Below are positions 4,380-6,191 of a DNA stretch of 6,191 nt, in pieces. Source of the DNA: an uncultured Opitutia bacterium (lineage in GTDB: Bacteria; Verrucomicrobiota; Verrucomicrobiia; Opitutales; Opitutaceae); assembly GCA_903938935.1 (NCBI GenBank), contig CAJAFD010000567.1, positions 1-6,191 of the forward strand, read 5' to 3'. Positions within the stretch are counted from its first letter, which is position 1. Each line of letters starts with the position of its first letter. The notes under the pieces are model-generated. The model was given only the letters and a program-made list of their open reading frames with translations. It did no database searches and was not told the DNA's origin. The position numbers and the translations under genes were made by a program.

Positions 4380-6191
4380 ATGCCGTCGCACCGCCCCATT
4401 TCACTCCTCGCTTTAGCCCTGCCCGCTATCGGCGCCTCATTGCTGATTTTTCAAGCCAGTTGTCGCCCCAGTAACCCCACCTCGGGTAACACCCCCACCC
4501 TCGCGCCAACCTCCGTCGCAACCAAGGTTTCCTTCAACGAACACATCCAACCGATCCTTTCCGAATACTGCTACCACTGCCACGGTCCGGATAAAAACAC
4601 CCGCAAGGCCGAACTCCGCCTCGACGTCGCCACGGACGCCTTCGCCCCACGCAAAAACGGTCCCGCCATCGTCAAAGGCCAACCCGAAAAAAGCCCAGTA
4701 CTCACGCGCCTCTTTTCGAAAGACCCCGAAATCGTCATGCCGCCCCCCGAGGCGCACAAGACGCTCAAGCCCGAAGAAATCGCCCTGCTCCGCCAATGGA
4801 TCAGCGAAGGCGCCGTGTACGAAGACCACTGGGCCTTCATCGCGCCACAACGCCCCGCTGTGCCCAAGCTCGCACAGCAGCAGCTTAAGCTTCAAAACCC
4901 CGTCGACGCCTTCATTTTTGCCCGGCTCGAAAAAGAAAACCTCTCGCCCTCGCCCGAAGCTGACCGCGCCACGCTGCTCCGCCGCGTCACCTTCGATCTC
5001 ACCGGCCTCCCGCCCACTCCGGCCGAAGTCGCCGCTTTCCTAGCCGACCCCGCACCCGATGCCTACGAACGCGCCGTTGACCGCCTCCTCGCCAGCTCGC
5101 GCTACGGCGAACACCGGGCGCGTTACTGGCTCGACTACGCCCGCTACGGCGACACCCACGGCCTGCATTTCGACAACTACCGCGCGATCTGGCCTTACCG
5201 CGATTACGTCATCCGCGCCTTCAACGCCAACAAACCTTTCGACCGCTTCGTCCGCGAACAACTCGCCGGCGACCTCCTTCCCGCCAAGAACATCGACGAA
5301 CTCGCCGCCACCGGCTTCGTGCGCTGCAGCGTCACCACCAACGAAGGCGGCACCGTCACCGAAGAAGTGGCGATGAACCTCGCCCGCGACCGCGTCGAGG
5401 CCTTCGGAGCCACCTTCCTCGGCCTCACCACCGGTTGCGCCGCCTGCCACGACCACAAGTTCGATCCCATCTCGCAAAAAGACCATTTCCAACTCGTCGC
5501 GTTTCTCAACAATACCGCCGACAAACCTTGGGATTTCAACATCGAGGCGCCGCTCCCGATCTTGCGCGTCCCCACCGACGCCGCCCTGCCCGCCGTCAAC
5601 GCCACCCTCGCCGAACGCGCCGCCCTCGAAACGCGCCTCAACGAGCTCCGGCAAAATTCCCCCGCCAAGATCAAAACTTGGCTCGCCAAGGGCGCACGTC
5701 CCCAACCGGTTTCTCCGGCCGGCCTCGAATTGCGCCTCCGCTTCGACGAAGCCAAAGGTGATATCGTAACCAATTCCGCACCGCTCGCTGGCACCTCCCT
5801 GCCCGCCACGTTCAAGGCCGATACCAATCCCCTCGTCTGGGGCGAATCTTCGTGGTTCTGGCCCAGCGTGCGCTTCGATATTTTCACCCGCCTGCCCCTC
5901 GGCCGCACCGGTGACGTCGACGCCCAAGATGCTTTTTCCGCTGGCGGCTGGTTCATGCCCCGCGCCAAACCCGGCGGCGGCGGCACCGGCGACGGCACGC
6001 TGCTCTCGCGTTATCAATCGCCGGAAAAAGGCCCGGGCCGCGGCTGGGAAATTTACATCGAGAAAAACCGCCTCGTTATCAACCTCGCCGACGGCCCCGC
6101 CGGTCGCGCCCTCACTGTAGTCTCCCGCGACGTCCTCCCCAACGGCGATTGGCAACACGTGTTCTTCACCTACGACGGTTCCCGCCGCGCC
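4380..6191 (+). CDS. PSD1 / planctomycete cytochrome c domain lipoprotein with LamG-like domain, N-terminal part (runs off right edge)
   Basis: 604 codons, open to the window end. It belongs to the large secreted proteins of planctomycetes and verrucomicrobia that combine a PSCyt1 cytochrome domain, DUF1549, often a LamG-like insert, and DUF1553. Residues 1-28 form a hydrophobic signal ending QASC, a plausible lipobox with Cys28 as lipidated residue (Gln at -3 is unusual). The PSCyt1 domain (about 50-155) has haem motif CYHCH (64-68) and MPPP with Met120 as likely axial ligand. DUF1549 (about 174-380) has DLTGLPPTP (206-214), RYGEHRARYWLDYARYGDTHG, and a second haem-type motif CAACH (353-357) in GCAACHDHKFDPI. 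A short helical, possibly coiled-coil link (about 405-426) leads into a LamG-like beta domain from about 449. DUF1553 should follow beyond 6191. Function is unproven; a role in outer-surface polymer degradation or electron transfer is often suggested. The ATG at 4380 has no Shine-Dalgarno, only a pyrimidine run upstream. Codons are strongly C-ending. Confidence 0.94.
   Translation, partial: MPSHRPISLLALALPAIGASLLIFQASCRPSNPTSGNTPTLAPTSVATKVSFNEHIQPILSEYCYHCHGPDKNTRKAELRLDVATDAFAPRKNGPAIVKGQPEKSPVLTRLFSKDPEIVMPPPEAHKTLKPEEIALLRQWISEGAVYEDHWAFIAPQRPAVPKLAQQQLKLQNPVDAFIFARLEKENLSPSPEADRATLLRRVTFDLTGLPPTPAEVAAFLADPAPDAYERAVDRLLASSRYGEHRARYWLDYARYGDTHGLHFDNYRAIWPYRDYVIRAFNANKPFDRFVREQLAGDLLPAKNIDELAATGFVRCSVTTNEGGTVTEEVAMNLARDRVEAFGATFLGLTTGCAACHDHKFDPISQKDHFQLVAFLNNTADKPWDFNIEAPLPILRVPTDAALPAVNATLAERAALETRLNELRQNSPAKIKTWLAKGARPQPVSPAGLELRLRFDEAKGDIVTNSAPLAGTSLPATFKADTNPLVWGESSWFWPSVRFDIFTRLPLGRTGDVDAQDAFSAGGWFMPRAKPGGGGTGDGTLLSRYQSPEKGPGRGWEIYIEKNRLVINLADGPAGRALTVVSRDVLPNGDWQHVFFTYDGSRRA

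Noticed and set aside
4376..4381. CATAAT resembling a -10 box
   Set aside because: It overlaps the PSD1 start codon, so transcription would begin after the ATG; no other in-frame start is near.
5040..6158. 372-codon minus-strand frame opposite the PSD1 gene
   Set aside because: Gly/Ala/Glu/Val-rich shadow of the PSD1 and LamG-like coding region, which is continuous on the plus strand with conserved motifs.
1..6191. Search for CRISPR, tRNA, insertion sequence, phage or defence genes
   Set aside because: No regularly spaced repeats, transposase motifs, terminal inverted repeats or RNA cloverleafs were seen; all long stretches are explained by ordinary genes.

Overview
The window is a GC-rich bacterial chromosome segment. 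Its gene families, above all a planctomycete-type cytochrome/PSD1 lipoprotein with a LamG-like insert, and its mostly Shine-Dalgarno-poor starts suggest the Planctomycetota-Verrucomicrobiota group, most likely a verrucomicrobium of the Opitutaceae kind. That placement is inferred from family content; there is no rRNA or marker gene here. Five of the six genes belong to recognisable families; the sixth is an unassigned small membrane protein.

Layout from left to right. (1) The 5' part of a DEAH-box RNA helicase, hrpA, lies on the minus strand and runs off the left edge (1-866). (2) Divergent from it, with almost no intergenic DNA, are two plus-strand genes 41 bp apart: a small four-helix membrane protein (914-1441) and a cytoplasmic sulfite-oxidase-fold molybdopterin oxidoreductase (1483-2124). 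(3) A DUF2062 membrane protein lies on the minus strand (2144-2710) and converges on the oxidoreductase. The two stop codons sit in the arms of an 8-bp perfect inverted repeat. (4) A 148-bp intergenic region separates DUF2062 from a divergent DAACS-family dicarboxylate/amino-acid:cation symporter (2859-4184), which ends at a convincing intrinsic terminator (4207-4240). (5) An unusually AT-rich leader follows, containing a 14-bp perfect palindrome. (6) The right edge holds the first 604 codons of a large secreted, probably lipid-anchored PSD1/cytochrome c protein (4380-6191), open to the window end.

The genes do not form one pathway. The two plus-strand genes at 914-2124 may be a small operon. 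The symporter is a self-contained unit with its own terminator. The PSD1 gene probably starts a new transcription unit whose remaining domains and usual partners lie outside the window. I see no CRISPR array, tRNA, rRNA, insertion sequence, phage gene or defence system, and nothing I would call a new biological system. The points most worth a second look are a non-standard residue in the symporter's sodium-site motif, the palindrome ahead of the PSD1 gene, the paired stop-codon inverted repeat, and the pairing of the molybdenum enzyme with an unassigned membrane protein.
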